DNA from: JAEYFP01 sp964566545
Lineage (GTDB): Bacteria; Bacillota; Clostridia; Lachnospirales; Lachnospiraceae
Assembly: GCA_964566545.1 (NCBI GenBank)
Contig: CAZMIX010000004.1
Location: 48,174 to 112,173, forward strand
Direction of reading: 5' to 3'
DNA: 64,000 nt
In this document: positions 24,759 through 32,526 of the stretch, piece after piece
Layout: each line of letters begins with the position of its first letter
How positions within the stretch are numbered: position 1 is the stretch's first letter
Notes under the pieces: model-generated
Database searches by the model: none
What the model was told of the DNA's origin: nothing
Seen by the model: only the letters and a program-made list of their open reading frames with translations
Made by a program: the position numbers and the translations under genes

Positions 24759-25271
24759 TTAAAACTTATTATGCAGTGCCGGAACATCAAAGGCACCTGA
24801 CAGAATTTCCTGAAAGTCGCCGGATATATCGACGCTTTTTGGTGTAATAATGAATATGTAATGAGAAATCTTCTGCAAATTACCGCTGATGGCAAACGTG
24901 GATCCTGAAGTAAAATCAATAATTCTCTGAGCAATATCGACATCCAGTCCTTCCATATTCAATACGACCGTGCGATTAGCAAGCAATGTTTCCGTAATTT
25001 CTCTCGCATCTTCGACAGTTGTCGGTTTTATGACACAGACCTCCATCCCGCTTGCAGTTGTTCTATTTTTCCCGCTTCGCATCGGTGTTACCTTAGGTGC
25101 GGTTTTTGTCTTTGGTCTTTCTTCAAAGTCATCATCAAGCGTTTCTGTTTTAATGGATTTTTTTCTGCGCGGAGGATCATCGTAATCATCCTCTTCATCA
25201 AAAAAATCATCGTCATAATCTTCGTCGTCGTTATACCTCATTGAGCTTAACAACTTGTCCAAGAATGCCAT
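24759..25271 (-). CDS. sepF: Cell division protein SepF
   Basis: 170 residues. A short membrane-binding amphipathic start (MAFLDKLLSSM) is followed by a very acidic linker of about 30 residues rich in Asp and Glu, then the compact SepF domain (VCVIKPTTVEDAREITETLL, VVLNMEGLD, AQRIIDFTSGSTFAISG). SepF rings tether FtsZ to the membrane and shape the septum in Gram-positives. Downstream of ylmE as in Bacillus (ylmE-ylmF). Confidence 0.95.
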   Translation of the reverse strand: MAFLDKLLSSMRYNDDEDYDDDFFDEEDDYDDPPRRKKSIKTETLDDDFEERPKTKTAPKVTPMRSGKNRTTASGMEVCVIKPTTVEDAREITETLLANRTVVLNMEGLDVDIAQRIIDFTSGSTFAISGNLQKISHYIFIITPKSVDISGDFQEILSGAFDVPALHNKF

Positions 25272-25292
25272 ATAATTATCTCCTTATCTCCT

Positions 25293-25985
25293 CTACTTAT
25301 TATAATTCCTCTCACCGAATATAGATGTCCCCACACGGATAAAGGTAGCCCCTTCCTCGATTGCAACTGCAAAATCCCCCGACATACCCATAGATAAACA
25401 ATCCATAGATACATTATCAATGTTTTTAGTTGTTATGTCAACAGATAATTGTTTTAATTTACTAAAAACCAGACGATTTTCCTCAGCATTCTCCACATAA
25501 GGAGCCACTGTCATGAGGCCCTTGACAAAAATATTCGGTAGCAGTGAAACCTGCTTAAGCAGTCCGACTACCTCGTCATATGCGGCCCCAAATTTACTTT
25601 CCTCCTGTGCGACATTTACTTCCATCAGTATATTGGCATTGACCTGATGCTTGACTGCCTCCTTGCTGATTTCTCTGGCAAGCTTTAAAGAGTCTACGCT
25701 GTGAATAAGGTATGCTTTATCTATTATATATTTTACTTTATTTGTCTGCAAATGTCCAATCAAATGCCAACGAATATCTTTTGGGAGTAAATCGTATTTA
25801 CTGACAAGCTCCTGCACTTTGTTTTCTCCGAAATCACGAATGCCGCAATCATATAGTTCCTTGACCATTTCCGCCGACTTTGTTTTGCTTACCGCAACAA
25901 GCGTGATACTGCTTCTTTCCCGTCCCGCTTTTTTGCATGCCGTTCCAATTTCTGATTCTACAAGGTTCAGATTATCCTTCAACAT
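25293..25985 (-). CDS. ylmE: YggS/YlmE-family pyridoxal phosphate-binding protein
   Basis: 230 residues forming a PLP-binding barrel. The cofactor Lys lies in LVAVSKTKS, followed by DFGENKVQEL, WHLIGHLQTNK, and the phosphate-binding SMGMSGDFAVAIEEGATFIRVGTSIFG. The family keeps PLP and amino acid pools balanced rather than catalysing a known reaction. It lies 21 bases before sepF and is conserved with it. Confidence 0.94.
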   Translation of the reverse strand: MLKDNLNLVESEIGTACKKAGRERSSITLVAVSKTKSAEMVKELYDCGIRDFGENKVQELVSKYDLLPKDIRWHLIGHLQTNKVKYIIDKAYLIHSVDSLKLAREISKEAVKHQVNANILMEVNVAQEESKFGAAYDEVVGLLKQVSLLPNIFVKGLMTVAPYVENAEENRLVFSKLKQLSVDITTKNIDNVSMDCLSMGMSGDFAVAIEEGATFIRVGTSIFGERNYNK

Positions 25986-26032
25986 AAGCCTTCCACTTCC
26001 GTCCTTTACTGAAATATGCCGCTAAAAGCCAA

Positions 26033-27433
26033 TTAATTATAAATAAAATCATTTTCGTTGACAGTATCGCCTTTTAACACAACATGATCATATACACTGA
26101 GTCCGTATTCGGTATTCGACTTTACAATCGCATATTCCTCATTCTGGTAAAGGATCGTGATCTGTTTAAAATCCGCATAGCCTTTGTTAATATTATAAAC
26201 CCCAATCAGCGTAGCCTGCTTGCTAATCGGATACTTTTCATTACTGTCAGGCTTGATGATGTAATCGCCAATATTAAAAACGGATTCCTCCACATAATAC
26301 TCCGTCTCGGTCGAATTGTAAATAGTGGCTTCCACAAATTCCGTGGAAACCGTGCCGTCTTCAAGATAAGTTTCCCGAATAAAGCCATCCGCGCCGGTAT
26401 TGCCGCCCTTTGTCAAATATTCGATCGGAATCAGATAAAAGGCTCGTTCCACAATCGCTGAATTCGGTATTTTTAAACCTTCCTCAGAATTGGCAAGCAG
26501 TTCAACTTCAATTATGCGATCCGTCGCAAACGTAATCATCGAATTATTGAAATCCAGCTTTGCATAAATGACTCCGTTCTGCCGCAAAATTGAAATTTTA
26601 GCCCACGAAGTATAGTTGTTTTTCAGGAAACGTACATTGATGTAAGATTCCTCTGCAAGCTCCTGAGCCCGCTCCTCATCAATCTCAATGATAATTGACC
26701 AGTTTTCGCTCGTGATCAGCTTATAAGCAGGGTCACCCTGCGCGATCAAATCATTGCTGTGAAACTGAGATTTTGTATAGTTGTCCGGCTTCATCAGTTC
26801 AGGAGTAAGAGTTTCGGCCGTAATACCCTCATAGCCGTCTGTCGAGTAGACGAGAACTCCGGATTGAGACGCATAGCCAAAGCTGATGGAATCAGATAAA
26901 TTGGAACTCGCAAGCGTATCAATACTTGATAATACCTTATAATTGGCAAGCTTTAAAACAGTTCCCTCAATATCAAATTTAAAATCATAGGTGTCAAAAA
27001 AGCTATCGGGGCGAAAGCTTGTGCTAAAGTCCGATATTTCCGTTTTTAGCTCGGAAAGATCCTCGTCTGTTAGGGAGCTTCCTTCACCCGTGTTTTCATT
27101 CACCATTTCCGAAAGCTTTCCGGAAGAATCTACGGTATACACCATGGAGCCATTAGAAACCTTTTCATTTTCCCGTGCATAATAATTAACATATCCGGAA
27201 TAATCGCAGGAAACAACTGTCTCCTCCCGCAGTGCGATGCCGACATAGGTGTTATTGACAGCAAGTGAGCCAGTCGTTACCTCATAAGGTGTAATATGCT
27301 CACTCTGAAAATAAGAAATAATAATAACAATAATATAAATAAAAAGAACACCAAAAATAATTAATCCGAGATTAATATTAATAGGTTTCCTGTATTTTGT
27401 TATTTTTTCAGACGCTTTTCTTCTTTTTGCCAC
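26033..27433 (-). CDS. HlyD-like membrane-anchored protein near sepF/ylmE
   Basis: 466 residues. A basic N-terminus is followed by one membrane span at about 22-44 (LGLIIFGVLFIYIIVIIISY) and a large outer domain rich in beta strands with lipoyl/barrel-sandwich character (VGIALREETVVSCDYSGYVNYYARENEKVSNG). This recalls HlyD-type adaptors, but no transporter gene is adjacent. Similar proteins accompany ylmE-sepF in related anaerobes, suggesting a link to the cell envelope or division; that is inference. Confidence 0.75.
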   Translation of the reverse strand: MAKRRKASEKITKYRKPININLGLIIFGVLFIYIIVIIISYFQSEHITPYEVTTGSLAVNNTYVGIALREETVVSCDYSGYVNYYARENEKVSNGSMVYTVDSSGKLSEMVNENTGEGSSLTDEDLSELKTEISDFSTSFRPDSFFDTYDFKFDIEGTVLKLANYKVLSSIDTLASSNLSDSISFGYASQSGVLVYSTDGYEGITAETLTPELMKPDNYTKSQFHSNDLIAQGDPAYKLITSENWSIIIEIDEERAQELAEESYINVRFLKNNYTSWAKISILRQNGVIYAKLDFNNSMITFATDRIIEVELLANSEEGLKIPNSAIVERAFYLIPIEYLTKGGNTGADGFIRETYLEDGTVSTEFVEATIYNSTETEYYVEESVFNIGDYIIKPDSNEKYPISKQATLIGVYNINKGYADFKQITILYQNEEYAIVKSNTEYGLSVYDHVVLKGDTVNENDFIYN

Positions 27434-27460
27434 CGTGTTACCTCACCCAAACAGCTTTTT

Positions 27461-27499
27461 ACAAATCAAAAGCCTCGGCTCGCCGGGGCTTTGATTTGT
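27461..27499 (-). terminator. Terminator after the P-loop gene
   Basis: ACAAATCAAA..GCC.CGG (27461-27478) pairs with CCGG.GCTTTGATTTGT (27483-27499). On the minus strand the GC core is followed by TTTTGATTT, giving a usable terminator for the gene at 27543. Confidence 0.7.
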
Positions 27500-27542
27500 A
27501 ATTATTGATACCGATTCCATATAATTACCACATAATATTCTA

Positions 27543-27965
27543 TTAAAGAGATACAATTACCTTTGATTTCATTTCATCCGAAAGCTCCGAACCGTCAACG
27601 GACATGCTGATAACGAAATCGACATGAAACTGATCGCTGATCTTTTCAAGTTTATTGATTACAGACACTATATCCTTATGGTCTTTTATGTAGGCCACGT
27701 CCAAAAAGCTATCCAAATACATCTGTTCAAGGTCATGATCCTGAGAAACGATTCCGCAGATAAAACCAACAAATTCGCCTGTTGATGCAACAGGAAACTC
27801 CGAAGCATTAATCAGGCGGATTTTATTTTTTAACTCATACATATGCTTAGAATTTTTGTCTAAATATACAATATTCCCGGAAGCCGTCTTAACAGCACTA
27901 TTTACTTTATCAAGTAAATGTTTTGTCTTTCCCTTCCCCTTTTCGCCGACGATTAAATGTATCAT
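27543..27965 (-). CDS. Small P-loop protein of unknown function
   Basis: 140 residues. A Walker A motif GEKGKGKT occurs at residues 7-14, with a possible Walker B-like strand at LEQMYLDSFLDVAY and a further hydrophobic-Asp strand near VDFVISMSVDG. This is too small for a full AAA or kinase domain with lid. Not recognised; such proteins are sometimes labelled PilT-like without support. It has its own promoter and AGGAGGAGAT before the ATG, and stands alone between the division genes and the HlyD-like gene. Confidence 0.7.
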   Translation of the reverse strand: MIHLIVGEKGKGKTKHLLDKVNSAVKTASGNIVYLDKNSKHMYELKNKIRLINASEFPVASTGEFVGFICGIVSQDHDLEQMYLDSFLDVAYIKDHKDIVSVINKLEKISDQFHVDFVISMSVDGSELSDEMKSKVIVSL

Positions 27966-28007
27966 TGTAATCTCCTCCTTAAGTTAAATTGTAAAGCTTA
28001 TGTACTT

Positions 28008-28036
28008 ATTATAGTAGATTCAGTTATAAAAAACAA
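28008..28036 (-). promoter_or_regulatory. Promoter of the small P-loop gene
   Basis: Minus strand: TTGTTT (28036-28031), 17 bases, TATAAT (28013-28008), about 45 bases before the start codon. Confidence 0.6.
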
Positions 28037-28043
28037 CCTATAA

Positions 28044-29024
28044 TTACTGTACATTTTCCAATAAATTTGTCATTTCTGAATAAAGCGCATCTTTATCATC
28101 CGCTTGCATGATGACGGAAATATAGGGCTCTCCGGATGTGTTATTAGCCAGAAGAATCAGGCAGGCACCCGCCGCATTCGTTGTACCGGTCTTGCCGCCG
28201 ATTATATTCACATTTCCGGGCGTTTCTTTGGCCCCGCTTAAAAATAAATTTGTCGTACCAAAATCCATTTCCTTTGGATTGCCCTCCCTGTCCGAATAGG
28301 TGGACGTATAGCTGGATATATGGATGATCTCTTTAAATTTATCATATTTCATTGCCTCATTAAAAATGAGATACAAATCATAAGACGTCGTATAATGGTT
28401 GTCATCAGTCAGTCCATGTGGGTTTGTAAAGTTCGTATTTGTCGCACCAAGCGCAAGAGCCTCGTCATTCATTAACTGCCTGAATTCCTCTAGGCTGCCG
28501 GAAATATGCTCCGCGATCATAACTGCCGCATCGTTTCCCGAATACATCAAAAGTCCGTGCAGCGCCTGATCCAGCGTTATTTGATCCCCTTCTTTAAAGC
28601 CGCAAAGCTGCGCGCCGGATTCCGTAATATTGACATTTGCAGAGGCTGTAAGCACATCTTCCAGCTTTCCATATTTGAGTGCCAAAAGAGCCGTCATTGT
28701 CTTAGTCAAGCTTGCCGGATTCATTGATTTGTGAATGTTTTTGGCAAAAAGCGTATCGGCTCTTGAGGTATCAAAAAGACCGGCCGCCGTTGCCTTGGAC
28801 ATGTCAATGCCGTTACCGGACACATCCGAAGATACGACACACAAATCAGAGGCAAATGCATCTACAGTGGCCTCCGTATTGCTTGTCTCAAAACTGTATG
28901 CGCTTATTGGTGCGGAAAGGTCGTATGGCATGTCAAACTTTTTACTTCCGCAGCCGCCCAGAAAAAGCGACGCAAACACAAAAACCGCCGCTTTGCACAT
29001 GCCGTTCTTATTTGTACATTTCAC
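28044..29024 (-). CDS. D-alanyl-D-alanine carboxypeptidase (S11 family) lipoprotein
   Basis: 326 residues. The N-terminal lipobox LGGC follows a short hydrophobic stretch, so it is membrane-anchored by lipid. The penicillin-binding motifs are SLTK (after MNPA), SGN (MYSGNDAAV) and KTG (IGGKTGTT), in S11 order. There is no separate C-terminal PBP5 domain or amphipathic anchor, which explains the short length. It trims peptidoglycan side chains. Last gene of the cell-shape operon; it overlaps the end of mgsA by about 17 bases. Confidence 0.93.
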   Translation of the reverse strand: MKCTNKNGMCKAAVFVFASLFLGGCGSKKFDMPYDLSAPISAYSFETSNTEATVDAFASDLCVVSSDVSGNGIDMSKATAAGLFDTSRADTLFAKNIHKSMNPASLTKTMTALLALKYGKLEDVLTASANVNITESGAQLCGFKEGDQITLDQALHGLLMYSGNDAAVMIAEHISGSLEEFRQLMNDEALALGATNTNFTNPHGLTDDNHYTTSYDLYLIFNEAMKYDKFKEIIHISSYTSTYSDREGNPKEMDFGTTNLFLSGAKETPGNVNIIGGKTGTTNAAGACLILLANNTSGEPYISVIMQADDKDALYSEMTNLLENVQ

Positions 29025-29403
29025 GCCATTCCATATCTCCTCTGTCGAGTGATTTGATTAAGAGTTCAGCTGTGGCAAGATTTGTCGCCAACGGAATGTT
29101 ATGCATATCGCACAGACGGATAATATAGCCGACATCCGGCTCGTGTGATTTCGGTGTCAGGGGATCCCGCAAGAAAACCATCAAATCGATTTCGTTATGC
29201 TCGATTTGTGCGCCTATCTGCTGTTCTCCCCCCAAATGCCCGGCAAGATACTTGTGAATGGAAAGGTTTGTGACCTCTTCAATCAGCCTGCCGGTCGTGC
29301 CTGTTGCAAAAAGATCGTTTTTGCTTAATATCCCCCGATAAGCAATACAAAAATTCTGCATTAATTTCTTTTTTGAGTCGTGAGCAATCAACCCAATATT
29401 CAT
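29008..29403 (-). CDS. mgsA: Methylglyoxal synthase
   Basis: 131 residues. It converts dihydroxyacetone phosphate to methylglyoxal and phosphate. Motifs are NIGLIAHDSKK (catalytic His19 region), the phosphate site LFATGTTG, GGEQQIGAQI and VFLRDPL. An upstream start at 29439 would add 12 residues; AGGAGGAATG before 29403 decides. Its place behind rodA and the min genes, odd by function, is common in Firmicutes. Confidence 0.96.
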   Translation of the reverse strand: MNIGLIAHDSKKKLMQNFCIAYRGILSKNDLFATGTTGRLIEEVTNLSIHKYLAGHLGGEQQIGAQIEHNEIDLMVFLRDPLTPKSHEPDVGYIIRLCDMHNIPLATNLATAELLIKSLDRGDMEWREMYK

Positions 29404-29475
29404 ATAACATTCCTCCTCCAGGTGTTTATTCACCGGCATGCTTTGATTAAAAGCTCCGATGATCGTGTAGACGCG

Positions 29476-30591
29476 TTATAAATATTTTGGCGTCTGCATT
29501 TTTACATTTAATACGAACCCCATCCCTATAAAAAGACTGACGAGCGACGTCAATCCGTAACTCAAAAACGGTAGAGGTAAGCCGGTATTCGGCAATATCG
29601 CGGTAGCCACACCGACGTTGATAAAGGTCTGAAAGCCGATTAGTCCGGCCATACCGGCGGCAATAATGGAGCCTGCTAAATCCCTCGATTTGCGTGCAAT
29701 TAAAATACATTCCAATACGATCAGAAACAAAAGCCCGAGTACCGCGCAGCAACCGACAAAGCCAAGCTCCTCCCCCACTACGGCAAAAATAAAATCTGTC
29801 TGTGCTTCCGAAATAAAATTGCCGTTTTTTACGGAAGCGATGACATTGTTGTTAAGACCCTTTCCAGTGAGCTGACCGGAACCGATGGCCGTAATGGCAT
29901 TCATTGTCTGATAAGCCTCGGTAGCCGCATATTTCTCCGGCTGCAGCCATGCGAGAATACGCTTTTGCTGATATTCGTCCAAAATTATCTGATCCGGCTG
30001 CAATACCATATTTAAAAAGATAATAACAGAAGGAACAGCTATCACAATGACGCCGATGACAACCTTGTAACTAAGCCCGCCGACAAACATAACTATGGCA
30101 AAAACAACAAGGATCATAATACTTGTCGACAAATCCGGCTGCTCATAAATCAAGATAAACGGCGGTAAAATTAGCAGAACACAGACTAACAGCATACGAA
30201 AGGTATTGAGACTCTCCTTATGTTTCATAATAAACTGTGCATAAAATAAAATCAATAAAATTTTTACAAGTTCTGACGGCTGGAATCGAAAACCGCCGAC
30301 TTCAAACCAACGGGAGGCTCCTCCGCCGGAATCCCCGAACAGCTTGACAAGAACCAACATCGCGATGCTAAACGCATAAATCAGCCAGTAGAATTTCAGT
30401 ACAAAGCTATAGTCGATCAGAGAAATAATGAGCATCGCAACGATGCCAAGAATCAATCCCTGCGTCTGACGCACGACAAGATCCTCTTTTGCGCTTCCGA
30501 TAAAGCGGATGCCAAGGATGCTGATTGCGACCGTCAGCAAGATCAGTAACACATCATATTTTCTGAAGTTATATTTCCCAAAGTTGAACAT
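29476..30591 (-). CDS. rodA: Rod-shape SEDS glycosyltransferase RodA
   Basis: 371 residues with about ten membrane spans, FtsW/RodA/SpoVE family. It polymerises glycan strands along the side wall together with PBP2. Conserved segments are FRFQPSELVKI, YEQPDLSTS, and KGLNNNVIASVKNGNFISEAQTDFIFAVVGEELG with the catalytic loop region, ending ILPNTGLPLPFLSYG. A longer open frame extends to 30765 and would run into minE, but GAGGGATC before 30591 sets the start. A RodA role, not FtsW, is inferred from the mre-mrdA context. Confidence 0.93.
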   Translation of the reverse strand: MFNFGKYNFRKYDVLLILLTVAISILGIRFIGSAKEDLVVRQTQGLILGIVAMLIISLIDYSFVLKFYWLIYAFSIAMLVLVKLFGDSGGGASRWFEVGGFRFQPSELVKILLILFYAQFIMKHKESLNTFRMLLVCVLLILPPFILIYEQPDLSTSIMILVVFAIVMFVGGLSYKVVIGVIVIAVPSVIIFLNMVLQPDQIILDEYQQKRILAWLQPEKYAATEAYQTMNAITAIGSGQLTGKGLNNNVIASVKNGNFISEAQTDFIFAVVGEELGFVGCCAVLGLLFLIVLECILIARKSRDLAGSIIAAGMAGLIGFQTFINVGVATAILPNTGLPLPFLSYGLTSLVSLFIGMGFVLNVKMQTPKYL

Positions 30592-30643
30592 TTTGATCCC
30601 TCGTATTCTTTCATGCGGGCAGCGTAACGCCTTACATGTCCTT

Positions 30644-30922
30644 TCACAGCACAGAGATTTTTCTAAGGTCAACAATCGGAATGTTGGCATATAATGCCGG
30701 CACATTGCCATGCTTGGAAGCAGATTTAGTCCATGTAATCTGCACTTCCATACCCTCTGAGTCAATTTCTATGTATTTTGAAATAACCTTTATCATATCA
30801 TTTTTAATCAGTTCGATAACTTCTGTAGAACAATCTGCCCTGTCGGATATCAAAAGCAGCTTTAGTCTGTCCTTTGCCACTTCGCGGGATTGCTTTTGCC
30901 TGAAAAATTTAAAAATACCCAT
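30644..30922 (-). CDS. minE: Cell division topological specificity factor MinE
   Basis: 92 residues. It has an amphipathic membrane-binding N-terminus (MGIFKFF), the MinD-binding helix region (AKDRLKLLLISDRADCS) and the dimerising C-terminal domain (ISKYIEIDSEGMEVQI). It drives MinD off the membrane and sets up pole-to-pole oscillation, so this organism uses the MinCDE rather than the DivIVA/MinJ arrangement of Bacillus. Twelve bases behind minD. Confidence 0.95.
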   Translation of the reverse strand: MGIFKFFRQKQSREVAKDRLKLLLISDRADCSTEVIELIKNDMIKVISKYIEIDSEGMEVQITWTKSASKHGNVPALYANIPIVDLRKISVL

Positions 30923-30934
30923 TGTCCGCCCTCC

Positions 30935-31732
30935 TTAATTCTTTCTGAATGTGCCAAACATTCTATTCCACAGGGAATGTGCATTTTCAATATTCAAAAG
31001 CGGCACATCATTTCCAAGTATCCGCTGACAGATATTCTGGTAGGCACGTCCTGCGAGGGAAGATGCATTAAGCTGCATGAGGGGCTCGCCTTGATTTGTA
31101 GCAATGACTACGCATTCGTCATCCGGAATAGCACCAAGCAGCGATATCGCCAGTATTTCCGTCACATCCGAAACAGACATCATCTCTCCCCGTTTCATCA
31201 TATCCGGACGCAGCCGATTGACAATCAAATCGATCCTTCGTATTTCATTTGCTTCCAAAAGTCCAATAATCCTATCCGCATCCCGAATTGCGGACACCTC
31301 CGGCGTCGTCACAACGATTGCTCTGTCCGCGCCTGCAATTGCGTTTTTAAACCCCTGTTCTATTCCTGCCGGACAATCGAGCAGGATGAAGTCAAAGCTG
31401 TCACGCAGCGTATCAACCAGTTTTTTCATTTGTATTGGCGAGACAGCCGTCTTATCTCTCGTCTGTGCCGCCGGCATCAGATAAAGACCGGGAAACCGCT
31501 TGTCCTTAATCAGTGCCTGTTTGATTCTGCAATTACCTTCCACAACATCCACAAGATTATAAACGATACGGTTTTCAAGCCCCATGACGACATCCAGATT
31601 TCTGAGTCCGATATCCGTGTCAATTAAAGCTACCCGTTTCCCTAATCCTGCAAGACATGCGCCGATGTTTGCGGTGGTCGTTGTCTTCCCGACCCCGCCT
31701 TTCCCTGACGTGACGACAATTACTTCACTCAT
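30935..31732 (-). CDS. minD: Septum site-determining ATPase MinD
   Basis: 265 residues. Deviant Walker A GKGGVGKTTT at residues 10-19, switch I DTDIGLRNLD, Walker B FILLDCPAGIE, and a C-terminal amphipathic membrane-targeting helix (LWNRMFGTFRKN). It recruits MinC to the membrane and is released by MinE. Member of the minC-minD-minE group. Confidence 0.97.
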   Translation of the reverse strand: MSEVIVVTSGKGGVGKTTTTANIGACLAGLGKRVALIDTDIGLRNLDVVMGLENRIVYNLVDVVEGNCRIKQALIKDKRFPGLYLMPAAQTRDKTAVSPIQMKKLVDTLRDSFDFILLDCPAGIEQGFKNAIAGADRAIVVTTPEVSAIRDADRIIGLLEANEIRRIDLIVNRLRPDMMKRGEMMSVSDVTEILAISLLGAIPDDECVVIATNQGEPLMQLNASSLAGRAYQNICQRILGNDVPLLNIENAHSLWNRMFGTFRKN

Positions 31733-31803
31733 GTTCTACCTCCGTTTTGACTGTTAACCAGTCATTCATGAAATATTTGTCCCCTAAACATCTTTCAATT
31801 TAA

Positions 31804-32475
31804 TTAGACAGGAAGATTATTTAGTAATTCTTTCGTAATTGCATCTGTATAGATCTCCTCGTCAAGTACATAAGCGATTCGCGGTGCCTGCTTGTTTTTC
31901 AGCCATCTCCCGCTCTTTGCCAGCGCTTTAGAAGCAAAATCTCCAATTTGAATTTTGGTCGGCTTCATATCAAGTGCAACGATAAAACAGTCGTTATTTC
32001 CATTTGCTCCCGCATAGGCATGTCCATAAAGCGTACCAAGAATAACGATATTGCCCGCCGAAACAACGTCTGCCCCGGGATTGATATCGCCTAGAATAAT
32101 GATGCTGGAATCTGTTTCAAGCACTTGTCCGGCGCGCAATGTCCCCTTATAAAATTGTCCGTCCGTACTGTCACCGTTGTTAATGAATTTATTGGCCGCC
32201 TTTAGATATTGCTGGTTCTTTTCTCCTCCATCGCCCATGACACACAAAACGGTCAGCTCCGTATTATCGGAAATAGAATTGACCAAAAGGCGCTCTTCTT
32301 CGATATCCAGCTCACGGCCTTCAAAGGATACAACCATTTTTGCGTTACCGAAAAACTTTGCCGAATCCCTAAATTTTCTTCCCATCTCCGTATATAACAT
32401 ATCAAACGGCACTTCCGGGTCAAGTACAACCGCGATTCCGTTTGGAAAACTCTTTATGAGCACTATATTATTCAA
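31804..32475 (-). CDS. minC: Septum site-determining protein MinC
   Basis: 223 residues. The N-terminal FtsZ-inhibiting domain spans about 1-100, and the C-terminal beta-helix spans about 110-210 with the RAGQVLETDSSIIILGDINPGADVVSAGNIVILG repeats that bind MinD. It blocks Z-ring formation away from midcell. A 51-base gap separates it from the PBP2 gene upstream and 71 bases from minD. Confidence 0.95.
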   Translation of the reverse strand: MNNIVLIKSFPNGIAVVLDPEVPFDMLYTEMGRKFRDSAKFFGNAKMVVSFEGRELDIEEERLLVNSISDNTELTVLCVMGDGGEKNQQYLKAANKFINNGDSTDGQFYKGTLRAGQVLETDSSIIILGDINPGADVVSAGNIVILGTLYGHAYAGANGNNDCFIVALDMKPTKIQIGDFASKALAKSGRWLKNKQAPRIAYVLDEEIYTDAITKELLNNLPV

Positions 32476-32526
32476 TGTTTAACATCCCTTTCTTACTTTT
32501 TATGATCCCCGTCACTTTACGCGGAA

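Noticed and set aside
30890..31627. A 245-codon + strand frame opposite minD
   Set aside because: Shadow of minD, whose motifs are complete; no independent coding signal.
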